This document shows positions 9,156 through 20,173 of a stretch of 64,000 bases of DNA, one piece after another. Under the pieces are notes generated by a model. It made no database searches and was not told the origin of the DNA. It saw nothing but the letters and a program-made list of their open reading frames with translations. The DNA is taken from positions 672,895,823-672,959,822 of the forward strand of contig NC_081412.1 of NCBI RefSeq assembly GCF_030272615.1. Reading direction: 5' to 3'. A program made the translations under genes and the position numbers. Origin of the DNA: Cryptomeria japonica (lineage: Eukaryota; Streptophyta; Pinopsida; Cupressales; Cupressaceae). The first letter of the stretch is position 1. Every line of letters begins with the position of its first letter.

Positions 9156-12100
9156 ATGGCTTCTGCATCGTACTCCAATTCTAGTGCACCTGTTGATTTA
9201 GCATATTTTATCCAACAGAAGATGAAATACAATGCCCTATCCTAGATACCTGCTGAAGTCATAGTGGAAGATGATATTTTAGGGTACATTGATTGTAAAT
9301 TGGAAGACCTAGGATCTCTAATGATCCATTCCCAGTTAGGTCTATTCTGTGGGGATGACACAAAGATCAAACCAGAATACAACATCCTGGAGAGGAAGAA
9401 ACTTCACAATGTGGTGTACTTTGTTGAAGAATTTATGGAAGATCACATCCACAACATCCCAAGTAGAGTGCATGGTGGCAAGATGTATCTCAAAAGGAAA
9501 CATGACATTATTCCTAAAGACATTCATGCCATTACTGATTTCTGCAACACTGGTGAGGTGCTAGCCCTAAGAAAAGTCATCAAGACTAAAATGACTAAGC
9601 TCACTAGTTCTGTGAGCGACCAACAGGGAATGACCATCAACACCATCAAGGATGATTTGGTCAAGTATGCTTGCATGGTGATCGGATACCAAACGTTCTA
9701 TGCTAGTAGAATAAACTCTGTCTCTGCTGCTGTGGTGAATGCCACCTACAGAATGATCATGGAAGATGCATAATTTGATCTATGCATCTATATGCAGAAG
9801 CAACTTATAATAAACTTGAAGTCTATCAAATAGGATAGTGCCCTAAGATTCAAATTTGGACAACTCTTGGTAGGTCTATTTTTCTACTTTCAAGGCTATT
9901 TTTTGGGAGTCGGTGATATTCAATGGTCTGCTGACCAACCGGTTATCAAACAAATCAGGGAAAGTCTCCAAGTGGTAGGAATTAGATATCCTAAAGTCTT
10001 GAATAAATATTTTGATGAATTCAAGTGGAAGATGAGCCAGCGGATGATGATATCTGGCAAAATTGTTAAGAAGTATGAAGACGACATCTTCTTTACCATC
10101 AAAGTAGATGAGTGTATAATAGAGGCGGTGGAGCCCAGAAAAGAAAAAGTTGAACCCATGGGATATGAGGTGATGTATGACATGCTAGATGGGTATGCCT
10201 CTACCCTACTTGCCTCACCTCTTGATCCAAAGAAGAAGAGAACCGACACCTACTTGGAAAGGATAAAACTGGTTGAAGTACCTTCAGTGAAGAAGGGAAA
10301 GGTAGTGCCATTGGTATCGGCACTAGTTACCTCTGCAAGTCCTAAAGTGACCAAGCGGTCACTTGCCAAGAAGAAACCTGAAGTTGCTCCCACTAAAGTT
10401 TTTGAAAGGAAGCAGAAGACCAAGAGAAACTCACCAGATTCTGAGGATACAGAACCTGAAGTGCAGCCTAAGAAGACTAGGCAAACTAGGAAGGTGGCAA
10501 AGACAACCAACAATGAATCAACATCATCAGCACTGGTAAATATAGTCATTTCCTCTTACAAACCATTGACACATTGTCAAAGGACTATCAAGAACATTAG
10601 GAGAAAAGTGCTAAGTGATTTAATAGATCACTTTGATGATTTTAATGATAATGAAAAAGAGGAAGTTGAACAAGAAGTCATTCAATATTTATGTATTAAT
10701 GACTGGTCACCATAAAAAATTAGATCAGTGACATCAGATTCTTTATACAATTCTTTAGATAACAAATGGCACATTGCCATTGAAAAAGAACAGGAAATGA
10801 GAGGAAATCTTTGAACAATATTTTCCTAATGTGTCAAATTTTGAGCTCTATGAAATCATGGATAAGTATAAAGGCCTCTTCTTCATGAGAAGAAGAAGAC
10901 TCTTGTTATTGTAAGGCAAAGTCTCTGAAGTGGTGAAAGATACACACTACCATGCCAAAGCCACTCCGAGATTGCATCAAGTGTCTGAAGCCAACAAGAA
11001 GGCTGAACAGGAACTAGAAACTAGAAAATCAGATGAGGTACATGATAGTGAAGGAGAACTAGTTACTGAATAGGTGGACACTATTGATGTTGATGCTTTG
11101 GGTGGTGAAGATGTCACTCCAGACTCAACAAAGGAAAACCCTGATAAAGAAAAGGCAGCAAGGAAAAGCAGGATAAAGAAAAAGAAGAAAAGCAAAAGCT
11201 AGACAAGGAAAAGGCTGACAAAGAGAAAGTGGAAAAAGAAGAAAAGAGAAAAGAAGATGAGAAAAGGAAAGAGGAAGAGAAGAGGAAACAAGAAGAAGAG
11301 AAGAGAAAAGAAGAGGAAAAGAGGAAAGAAGAAGAAAATAAGAAAGAGGAGGAGAAGAAGAAAGAGGTAGAGGAAAGGAAAGAAGAAGAGAAGAGGAAAG
11401 AAGAAGAGAAGCAGAAAGAAGAGGAGGAGAGAAAACAAAATGAGGAGAAGTAGAAGGAAGAAGAAAGGAAGAAGGAAGAAGAGAAGAAAAAGAAGGCAAA
11501 AGAGGAAAAGCAAAGAGTCGAAGAGAAGAAGGAAGTGGGAAAGAGCACACAAGTGGATATCCCAAAGGTAACTGATGGTCAAGCCAAACTGATTGACATC
11601 ACTAGTCCTATTGATCTCCAATCTACAAATGAATAGGAGCTACTCCAAAGCATTAAGCTTGCACAAGAGCAACTAGAAACATTAAGGATGAAAAAGGAAC
11701 AAGATGTCATTCAAAATGTGATTGACACTCTTACTAGTCTAATTTCTAGTACCAACCTCCCTGGTACTGATTCCTCTCTAGGCAAATTGAAACTTCTATG
11801 TATAGTTGTGGAGGACTAGGTACAATGTCGAGAAGAGGTTGTTGAAGCTAATGTATAGAAGAAGCATCAAAAGGCACTAAACACTACCTTGGTGAAGAAA
11901 CTGAACAAGCTCCGATCTGAAATTTTGAAATAGCAAAAGAACATAATAGATACTATGGATGAGGGAAAGCTAATGTTAAGAAAAATCAGCCAACCCCATC
12001 TATTTTGTGATGATGTGCTTGCACAAAAGGATAAACTGCAATCTGATTTGCAGGCATACATAAGCACCTTTAAGACACCTATGTTTCTTTTACTACATAT

Positions 12101-12418
12101 GGGCAAATTATTCACCAGTTTTAGCTCCAGTCGGCCAGAATTGAAGTGGAGATTAGCAATTGGACTAGAGATTTGCAGGAACTTCAACTGGTTTTACTAC
12201 CCAGACTACAAATTCTTCAGAAGTGTTTTCTTAATTTGGAAGCATTAATAGTCACTCAAGAGATGAGCACAATTGACGCCATGGAATAACAAATCTCTCA
12301 AATGTAGATAGAAAGTGAGGTTGCTACCTCATTAATTGAGTCATGGTCTTTAGCCATGAAGACTTTTATATAGGATTTTAAATCGGTTTTTGATAAGTTT
12401 CACTCATTATTGTCATAA
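9156..12418 (+). pseudogene. Copia-E accessory protein (unknown function; globular N-part, charged repeat, C-terminal coiled coil)
   Basis: Starting at ATG 9156 (MASASYSNSSAPVDLAYF), about 1090 codons can be followed. They stay in one frame except for 10790-11165 (about +1 then back) and the last ~330 bases. About ten stops interrupt them (9243, 9771, 9832 and 10713 are the first). Residues 1-320 look globular (NILERKKLHNVVYFVEEF, LRFKFGQLLVGLFFYFQG). Residues 330-520 are Lys/Pro/Ser-rich. A Lys/Glu repeat spans 11170-11540. The rest is helical coil (DDVLAQKDKLQSDLQAYIS). No enzymatic motif is seen. The arrangement faintly recalls the uncharacterised plant-transposon ORFs found in other plant retroelements; that is inference. 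A structural or host-interaction role is possible but unproven. Confidence 0.6.
11173..11540 (+). repeat. Purine-only Lys/Glu repeat (degenerate AAGAGGAAAGAAGAAG array)
   Basis: Almost only A and G on the plus strand for about 370 bases. In frame it encodes repeats of the type KRKEEE, KKEEE and ERKEEE, predicted to form a long single alpha-helix or coiled coil. One TAG interrupts it at about 11451. The antisense Leu/Ser/Phe-rich open frames over this region are by-products of the purine bias. Confidence 0.85.
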
Positions 12419-12698
12419 AAATTTATTATTTTAATGATAATGAGAAACAAGGGTTATTCTACAGTACTTTGTCATTGTTGGCAAAGGGGGAGTAGTATTT
12501 TGTATTTAAAATTTTGATGAATGTTATGTATACTTTCATGTTATCTCTTTAAGGGAGTAATATACATTGTCATTTCTGCAAAAGGGATAGAGTATATGCT
12601 TAGGGGGAGTAATCTTGATTATGAGATATCTTTTTGTTGTAAAACACTTAGATGTCAAAATTTTCCTAAGTGTTGCCATCAATGCTAAAGGGAGAGAT
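12419..12698 (+). promoter_or_regulatory. Copia-E 3' untranslated region with several polypurine tracts
   Basis: This gene-free stretch carries GCAAAGGGGGAG (about 12481), AAAAGGGATAGAG (about 12579), AGGGGGAG (about 12602) and finally GCTAAAGGGAGAGA directly before the LTR (12684-12697). The last is the expected plus-strand primer tract. The others resemble secondary tracts, as also seen in Copia-B, -C, -G and -H. Confidence 0.7.
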
Positions 12699-13858
12699 TA
12701 TTGGCATTTTGATGATGTTGTGATTGTCATTGATGGACACACACTTTCTTTGAGATCACTTTTGGTATGTATGAGTTATGCTCAACCGGTATTTGTTCCA
12801 ACTGGTATTATGAATTATAGTCTTTAGACTATTGGTGTTTTGCAGAAGGTGTTTACCAATCACAAAGCGGTATGAAGACCCAAAGTGGTATGAAGACCTC
12901 AAGTGGTTTGAGGATCCCAAAGTAGTACAAAGGAACAAAGTGATTGTTAACATTTTTCTAGTCTTCATTTTGACAACCGGTAATCGGTTAAATGTATGAA
13001 CTGGTATTACTCTGTGATGAGTTACCAACCAGTATTTCTATGATGAGTTATCATCCACCAAGACTTTGGTGGTGATTTTGTGTCGTGTTACCAAATGTGT
13101 CTAGATACACTGAACCTAGGAACTTGCAATGTAATCCTATCGGACCGACATGAAATCATATTCTTTTATAAGGACATCATGTCTAAGGTTGTAGTAGTTG
13201 ATAGAGTGTTAGAAGTGCATAAGGTTTTTGTATGTGTGATCATAGAAGAGAAGATTATGTCTGTGTGAAGAAATAGAGTGTGGAGATACTGAAGACTGAA
13301 GGAATGTTAAATGTGCATTAACAATGAGATATCAAGGATCTAACCAGGCATACTATGCTAGTATATATATCACTCACTTGTTGATTACTCACATCTTTGA
13401 CAAGTCTAAAACCCTTAACCAGGTAGGCCTAGCAAAGCCTTTGTAAATCCTCTAACAAGGTGGTTCACAACTGTGGATATGAAATCCTCTCACAAGGTAG
13501 TCTTTAACAGGACTTATCTCCTAACAGAGATCTAGATTCCTAACAGGATCTGTTCTGGTCAAGAACATTGTATGACCTTAACCAGTCTGACCTTAACTGG
13601 TCTGGTTACTATTCTACAGATAGTTACTTGTGAGTTTCATCTCACCATGGTTTTTCACATTTGGGTTTCCACGTCAAGACCTCTTATGTTATGGTGATTG
13701 TGCTCTTGTGGGTGAATTCTTTATTTGTTGTTTGGTTTGCATTTGTCTTAACCGGTTTGTTAGTAAATCTATTATACCGGTTAACTGCTAAACTGTTTAA
13801 GAGTTTAAGTTCAATAATTTTTGGTATACTAATTCACCCCCCCTCTTAGTATTCATCA
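12699..13858 (+). repeat. Copia-E 3' LTR (about 1160 bp)
   Basis: It begins TATTGGCATTTTGATG immediately after a polypurine tract (TG changed to TA) and ends CTTAGTATTCATCA beside coding sequence of Copia-C. The copia LTR signature is present: GTCATTGATG near the start, AACAAGGTGG-type repeats, and AATTCACCCCCCCTC near the end. TTTCTGAAC-type and CCGGT words recur inside. The partner LTR is outside the window. Confidence 0.8.
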
Positions 13859-13862
13859 AAGA

Positions 13863-14590
13863 AGACTCTCAAATGAAGAGGTATGTCTTACTTCTCAATT
13901 TGAACTGACAACTGTTATTGAATTTTGTAAAGATAAACATTGGTTTTAGTCTATGGAAGATGAATTATATCAACTAGAGAAGAATGAAACTTGGACTTTA
14001 GTTCCCTGACCTAAAAATAAGAATGTTATTGGAACTAAATGGGTTTTTAGGAATAAAATGAATGAGGATGGTCAATTTGTAAGAAACAAGGCTAGATTGG
14101 TTTGTAAGGGATATTCTCAAATGGAAGGAATTGATTATGGGGAGATATTTGCACTTGTAGCTAGAATTGAAGCTATTAGACTATTTCTTGCCTATGCAAC
14201 TTATGAGAACTATAAGGTTTATCAAATGGATGTTAAATGTGCATTTTTGAATGATGAACTTGAGGAAGAAGTATACATTGAGCAACCTAATGGATTTTCA
14301 CTGATAGATGATAAAGATATGGTTTGCAGATTGAAGAAAGCTTTATATGGTTTGTAAGAAGCTCTTCGAGCTTGGTATGCAAGGTTGGATAAATATCTTT
14401 TGAAGCTTGGTTTTACTAAAGGAAGTGCTCACACTAATTTATATTACAAAATTACTAATGATGATATTCTTATTATTGAAGTATTTGTTGATGATATCAT
14501 TTCTGAAGGAGAAGATAAATTGTGCATGGATTTTTCTAACAATATGAAGAATGAATTTGAAATATCCATGACTGGTGAGATGAAATTTTT
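13863..14590 (+). pseudogene. Copia-C reverse transcriptase (3' truncated by deletion)
   Basis: RT pattern: [39 protein letters not shown] (motif A), VCRLKKALYGL followed by a stop where [10 protein letters not shown] is expected, [16 protein letters not shown], and FVDDIISEGED (motif C, catalytic FVDD kept). Stops occur near 13952, 14010 and 14357. After EISMTGEMKFF the frame jumps to RNase H, so thumb and connection are lost. Confidence 0.85.
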
Positions 14591-14946
14591 CTTTATCTAC
14601 TGCAAAAGTTAAGTATGTTACAGCAGCAACTAATTGTACTCAAGTCTTGTGGATGAAGCAAATGTTGAAGGATATCAAGGTAAGTTGTAGCAAACTGGTA
14701 GTTATCTAGTGTGATAACTTTGCAGTTATTGACATGTCTAAAAATCTAGTATTTCACTCTAAGACTAAGCATATATAAAAAATGTATAACTTTCTAAAGG
14801 ACAAGGTAGAAGGAAAGGAAGTCAAATTGGTTTATGTGAACACTAAAGAATAGATTGCAGATATATTCACTAAACCACTATCTAAGGAATCATTTGAGCA
14901 TTTGAGAGATAGGTTAGGGGTTTCTATCCCTTCGACAGAGACTTGA
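14591..14946 (+). pseudogene. Copia-C RNase H, C-terminal part
   Basis: It begins LSTAKVKYVTAATNC, where the family has STAEAEY: both Glu are Lys, including the catalytic one. It continues WMKQMLKDI, CDNFAVIDMSKN (Asp kept), HSKTKHI, KEIADIFTKPL-type and LRDRLGVSIPSTET before TGA at 14944-14946. Three in-frame stops are present. The first third of the domain is missing through the RT-RNase H deletion. Confidence 0.8.
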
Positions 14947-15320
14947 CTCATGCAGTTTATCATTAGTCCAACATGAATTATCAATAATATTATTCATTCT
15001 AGTATTGGTGAGTGGTGCTACTACTCAAGGGGAGTAGTCAGCTTTGAGATTAAGAGGTTTACATTATTGGTTTGATATTTTTGTCAGATTTCTAGCATTG
15101 ATGTCAAAGGGAGAGAGATATTGATATGAAAAATTAAAAGTTGTATACATTAGGGGGATAGATATATTTAGAACTTTACAAAGATATCATTCACACAAGG
15201 AGAGTTACTGATATTCGAGAGATTGTTGGTTGTCTTCCACAAGGGGAGACTTGTTTGGCATTTCTTGGTACTTAGATGTTTTTCACATCTAGTGTTTCCA
15301 TCAATGCCAAAGGGGGAGAT
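14947..15320 (+). promoter_or_regulatory. Copia-C 3' untranslated region with repeated polypurine tracts
   Basis: No gene. Purine runs recur: AAGGGGAG (about 15029), AAAGGGAGAGAG (about 15107), AGGGGGATAG (about 15153), CAAGGAGAG (about 15197), AAGGGGAGA (about 15242) and finally CCAAAGGGGGAGAT (15308-15320) touching the LTR. The last is the functional-looking primer tract. Confidence 0.75.
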
Positions 15321-16568
15321 TGTTGGCATTATGGATTAATTAATTATGTATTGCATTGATGTTTTGTCATTGATGTCAACACTAGCTATTATCGTGGGTT
15401 ACCTGCAGATGGGTTTTGGTTACCGATAGAAGATCTAGTGTTACCAGTAGAAGAGAATATCTGTTGGACACTTCTGACATGTTTGGATCAATGGAGAATG
15501 TTTGATTTTATTTGCTACATGCTCTTGGGAAATGTTTTGGTCATTTGGTATTGACTTGGTAATCAGATGCTATCATACACTCTTGTAAACCCTTACCGGC
15601 ATTGGTTTAAGGTTTTACCAGTAGAGATTTCACTAAGGAATCTTAACAGGGTGCATAAGAGGTGTTGGTGCGGCTCTATATGGATTTTAGGATGTTGAAG
15701 ATTTTCTTTGGTCATGCTTGAATTGCTTCAAGACATTGCTTTGGTGTGGTGGACCTAGGATAACTTTGGTGCCTATCTAGGTTATGGACCGATATCATGT
15801 TAATGTGTACTCTACACATTACTAGTATGTTTCAAGATGTTTTATGGATTGGTTATTGTTATTTTGGTCTTAAGCCAACATGGCATATCATTGTAATATG
15901 GATTTATGTAATGATCTTATTGTAATATCTTTTAGATGGCTGACCTAATTCATTTACACCTTAGGGTTGATATAAAATGATGTAAGATCTCATTGTAGAT
16001 CAGTGGTATGGAGTGTAATGTGCGAATGTTGTAATATCATTCAAGAAGAGGATTCAGAAGATCATAGGTGATCAAATTGGGATTAAGGAAGAGGTCAAAG
16101 GCCTCTAGTATTGAGCTTAACTGAGACTATAATCAAGCATGGTAGATACTATCTTTGGCATTTTATTATTCTGGATTGTTGTCCATTTATCTTGAGATGG
16201 TTGTTGCCTCTCTATAGTCAATGAGACTCTTTTGTAATGAGTAGTAAGATCTAGGCAGTGTGCCTTCCTGCATGTGTAGGCCTCTCATTGTATCACATAC
16301 TTTCTATAGAAGTATCATCTGACTATGGGTAGCCTTCCCACCATGGTTTTTCACTTTTTGGATTTTCCACGTACAAATAATGGTGTTATATGGTATGGTT
16401 GCTTTGCATTGATTATTTATTTAATTGTAAAGTTGTATTGTTTACCAGTATCTGTTTCTGCTTTACCGATACTTAATCTGGTTAAAGGTTATTAAGTTGA
16501 TTAAATGTTATAATCTATTAACAACTAATTCACCCCCCCCTCTCAGTTGTTCATTGGTTATCCTAACA
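15321..16568 (+). repeat. Copia-C 3' LTR (about 1248 bp)
   Basis: Starts TGTTGGCATTATGG right after the polypurine tract and ends ATCCTAACA. The LTR at 49472-50720 (Copia-D, 1249 bp) is a homologue: shared blocks include TTGCATTGATGTTTTGTC near the start, TGTAAGATCTCATTGTAGATC in the middle, and a C-run before the end. The five bases to the right are AGAGG. The left partner site is not in the window, so no target duplication can be checked. Confidence 0.85.
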
Positions 16569-17020
16569 AGAGGCATTTAGGATCTTGCATTTTCCATTCT
16601 TGAATTGTAAACTATAACCTTTGTCAACAATCTATCCAACACTTAAAGGATTATGATTCAAACCTTCAACATACAAGACACCATTAGTTTTATGCTTACC
16701 ATAAGAGGAAATAGAACCTTTACCACGGATCACACTAGATTTTTCATCTCCAAATCTTACTATTCCACCATCATATCTTTTCATACTCACAAATTTTCTT
16801 TTATTAGTAATCATATGTTGTGAACAACTATTGTCAATCACTCATTCAACTCTCTCTTCTACTTTAGTAGCTAAAGTTTTCTCAATAATAGTGTAGCTTG
16901 TGGAATCAATAGGTGCCAGACCATCTTCTTTTATAGCAATAAACACAACTTCATCTTCTTTTGATTCTTCATTTGTAACACCTTCATCAACAACATAATA
17001 GAAGTTCTTCTGATGCTTAT
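16569..17020 (-). pseudogene. Copia-F remnant: gag end and protease
   Basis: On the minus strand an acidic gag tail (DEGVTNEESKEDEVVFIAIK) leads to WVIDNSCSQHMITNKRKF. This is the copia protease site with Gly replaced by Asn (Asp-Ser-Gly expected, Asp-Asn-Ser present). IVRFGDEKSSVIRGKGSIS and VEGLNHNPLSVG follow. It is cut at both ends, by the Copia-C LTR on the left and by the Gypsy-1 LTR on the right, and is only about 150 codons long. Confidence 0.75.
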
Positions 17021-17715
17021 TGTAGACACCTAAAATTGTCTTATCTAATTAAATAAATATTTTTATTTATTTAATTAATTAATTAATCCTCTTCTAAGTC
17101 TTTCCTCATTTAAATAAATACTTTTATTTATTGAAATTCTCTTTTTTCTAAATTAAATAAATATTTTATTTATTTAATTGTCCCACTTCCTCTATTAATT
17201 AAATAAATCTTTATTTATTTAAGTAATTCATTAGTCTTTTCTACCCATGACACATGTCATTCATCTTACATTTCCTCTACCTACCCTTTAATCCTAGCTG
17301 ACCATTTATCTTTACACCTCTCAATTTTATCCCTGCATTTCTTATAGTACCTTCTATATAAGAGGATATTCTCCTTCCTAATCACCTAATCATCTAATTG
17401 TCAAATGTCTTATGTAATCAAGCCTTCTTGCGACCAAGCTATCAACCACATTTTCATTATTTGTTGAGCTCTTGTGCATACATAAAATCTGAGAGCAAAT
17501 ATATCAAACAAAATCAATGGAGATAAGAATAAATGGAGATTGAAACCCTACTAGACATGTGAATGGTAATATTGCTTTATTTTGTTGATTTGCATTATCT
17601 TAGGTATCTTCATTTGTGTATGGTGGATGTTTTTCATTGTTAGGCTAGGGTTTTATTGTCAATCCTTCTTAGTCTTTTAATATTCTTATTTTCATTGTCC
17701 ATTTTCATCTATACA
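17021..17715 (+). repeat. Gypsy-1 5' LTR (about 695 bp)
   Basis: It starts TGTAGACACCTAAAATTG and ends TTTCATCTATACA. Two other copies (24516-25304 and 53559-54351) share the start, the array of AT hairpins in the first 250 bases, CATGACACATGTCATTCATC, GTTGAGCTCTTGTGCA and GGCTAGGGTTTT. The copy is shorter than the others because of small deletions in the middle. Confidence 0.85.
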
Positions 17716-20173
17716 TTTTGGCAGGCCCGTTGGGACCCTTATCCCTTTTTATTTTGACATCTTGTTTGCAAATTTTGTGTTTTTAAAAGTTGCAAGTTCG
17801 ACATTGCAACAATTCTGCATTTTTCTGCATCTGTGATGGATCTAATTGTGTCTATGTTTTGTTTCTGTTTCTGTGACTACTCTTTCTGTGTATCTATTTT
17901 TCTATTTTTTTTGTAGATCTATTATCCAAGAGTCACGTTTGTGACACATTTAATTGTGTTTTTGATTTATTTTTGTGTCTATGTTGCATCTTGTCACATT
18001 TTTGTTTGCAGGTTTTTTGAGTCACATTTTGTACATTGTAGGTTTTTGGAATCACGCCTGTAAGTTTTGTTTTCACATTTGTGCCTAGATCTCATGTCTG
18101 TGCATGTTTCTGTCATGTTTGCATTCTACTATATATTTTATAGGTCTTAGATATGGAAATTGTGTCTATGTTCTATCATTCTATGTTCGTGATATGTTTC
18201 TGCATTTGCGTCTGGTATAGTGATGTCTATATTTTTTAGTTTTGCATTTTTTGCTTTCATTTAGGGTTTTTGGATTTGGTTTTTGGAGCTAACCTCTTTT
18301 AATCTGACTAATGAAGTGGTGTAGTAGTTTAAAAAGGAGAAAAATTTCTTATCAAAGGCCCCTATTTCACAAAGTCTTTTGGGATTTTTAAAATTTACCT
18401 AACTTGTGTGCTTGCAGGTTATTTCACAACTACTAACAAGTTTGGTGTAGGACCTTTGGAAAAGATTTGATTTTGAATTTTCTTGCTTTGTCTTCTTTAG
18501 TCTAGAAAAACACTTTAATTGGTGCTCTAAAATTAACAAGTGTCTTTTTTGTTTTGAGCAATAGGGTCTTTTTGTTTTATCTTTTCGAAGGCCTGCCTCC
18601 TAAGTAGCCCATAAGGCCAAGTGAGAGGGAATGACCCAAGTGGTAACAGGCTAAAGCCAAGCTCTTCCAAGCCACTATAAATAAAAGATTTTGTGATGAA
18701 AGTTACAAGCAACAAGTGTTACATGCTACTATAATGATGTTATTAATCCCCATAAATCCTATAGAGTGCAACCTTTATAGGCTGGAAGGCCTTCCATTTA
18801 GCAGAGTGTAACTCACTATTGATTATAGCCTCCCAAATAGATGCCCTTACTAGACACCTTTTCTGTTAGAATCCAAAGACCTTCTAGTTGTTGGTGCAAG
18901 AGGTTGGACCTCTGAAGCAGCTCACATTAATACAGTTCTTAGTAGAGATATAAAGATCACCATGGAGAGTTTTCATGGGGAATGGTGCATGGCTGCCCTA
19001 GAGAAGTGCGTGTCGAGGGTGGAGCCAATTGGGTCAAGCATATAAGTATCTACTTTGAATTGTGTAGCTCAAAGTAACCCCCCAAGTGAGATTCAACAAC
19101 TATTATCTTGACCAACCCTAGATTTGTGCTTTCATGATAAAAAACACTCAAAACATTTTCAAGAAAAACAAATAAACATTCTGTCTACCATGTTTTCAAG
19201 TGTATACAAAATAATTTATTATATTTCATATTTGGAAACATTTTTTATCCTTTTGACAAAAACACTATCAAACATTGAGTCTTCACTGTTATTGTGTCCT
19301 CTTTCTACAAAAAGAGTAAAAAACATTGAGATTTGGTCACATTGAACAACTTCACAACTAGAAAAAGTTTCACAAAGTATCAAAAAATGCGTGTGACTAT
19401 CGAAACCACAACTATGTTCATAAATTGTGTCTTTGCAATACAAACTTGCATCTGTGTCCTACAATAGAATCTCCACAAGAAATTGTCACATTTTCAAAAA
19501 CAGCATCTGTATCAGATCTAACCATGTTTTTGGTTGAAAATCATATCCTTGTCGGACAACATTGCATCTATGTTTTATACAATTTGTCATTGTCATAATT
19601 TATAGGAAACATGTATGTTTCTACTATAACTGTGTTTTTGCTGAAAAATCACATCTAGATTCATTTAAACTATGTGTGTTCACAACTAAGAAATTGTAAA
19701 AGACTTGTCAATATATAAAGGACTTAAGTTTTCAGATCTAAAGAGCTTCTAAGGCTGCTTCCTACAGGGATTAATTATTCAGTCAACCTATCTTGGTCAC
19801 ATATAGTCAATCATTTTTCTTCATTTGCATTTCCCTCATACATATTTTCCAAATTTGAGTCAAATGGTTGCTTTTCTTTTCCTCATCAAACTTTGTAAAC
19901 ATACCACAACACAACACTAGGTCATTCCCATATCAAGATCTATCATCTTAGGGTCTCATTTGATCTTCTTAAGTCAAGGTCAACTTGTACCTCATCAAGA
20001 GATCCATCATCTCCTTGGAACACACACCTTACTCTAAAAACATAAATAATTTGAGATTACACTCTTGGACATTTCATGCTTACCCTAGATTAATCTACAC
20101 TTCATACACCTCATGGTCTTCCATAGTATTTGGATTTTCATACTACCTTTCATTTTGGTCAGGACTTTAGTTC
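17716..20173 (+). other. Gypsy-1 untranslated leader
   Basis: About 2.4 kb without a coding frame. 17716-18300 is T-rich with many recurring words of the GTCACATTTGTG and CTGTGTCTATG type. 18330-19110 is homologous to the right end of the window (63200-64000), with shared CACAAAGTCTTTTGG, GTGTGCTTGCAGG, CTTAGTAGAGATA and GGGTCAAGCAT. 19110-20170 is A-rich and mixed. A primer site of unidentified tRNA type follows the LTR (17716-17735). Long leaders are common in plant gypsy elements. Confidence 0.7.

Larger units (their letters stand above)
7976..13858 (+). mobile_element. Copia-E: copia-like element with gag and a large accessory ORF, no pol
   Basis: From left to right: gag C-terminal half with three knuckles (7976-8662), an apparent leader (8663-9155), a long decayed accessory frame (9156-12418), a purine-rich stretch ending in a polypurine tract, and an LTR (12699-13858). 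No protease, integrase, RT or RNase H remnant is visible between gag and LTR. This is the layout of a non-autonomous element that has replaced pol by another gene. The 5' LTR and gag start are missing; Copia-A interrupts at 7970. I infer dependence on the enzymes of a related autonomous copia. Confidence 0.7.
13859..16568 (+). mobile_element. Copia-C: 3' half of a copia element (RT, RNase H, 3' LTR)
   Basis: Copia RT coding starts at 13859 directly at the Copia-E LTR edge, at the position equivalent to 53350 of Copia-D (same family). It runs to about 14590, where an internal deletion joins RT to RNase H. A purine-rich tail and a 3' LTR (15321-16568) follow. The upstream half is presumably left of Copia-E, outside the window. 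Copia-C's LTR edge abuts minus-strand Copia-F, which suggests Copia-C inserted into Copia-F. Confidence 0.85.

Noticed and set aside
11114-11621. Three overlapping minus-strand frames rich in Leu, Ser and Phe
   Set aside because: They are the antisense of the purine-only Lys/Glu repeat. Absence of stops in all three frames is a composition effect.
17021-17230. MITE or hairpin transposon reading of the AT inverted repeats
   Set aside because: The hairpins lie inside a TG...CA LTR found three times with gypsy-type context. They are part of U3, not a separate element.
19124-20170. Short frames in the Gypsy-1 leader
   Set aside because: Not conserved in the matching leader of Gypsy-3 and without domains.
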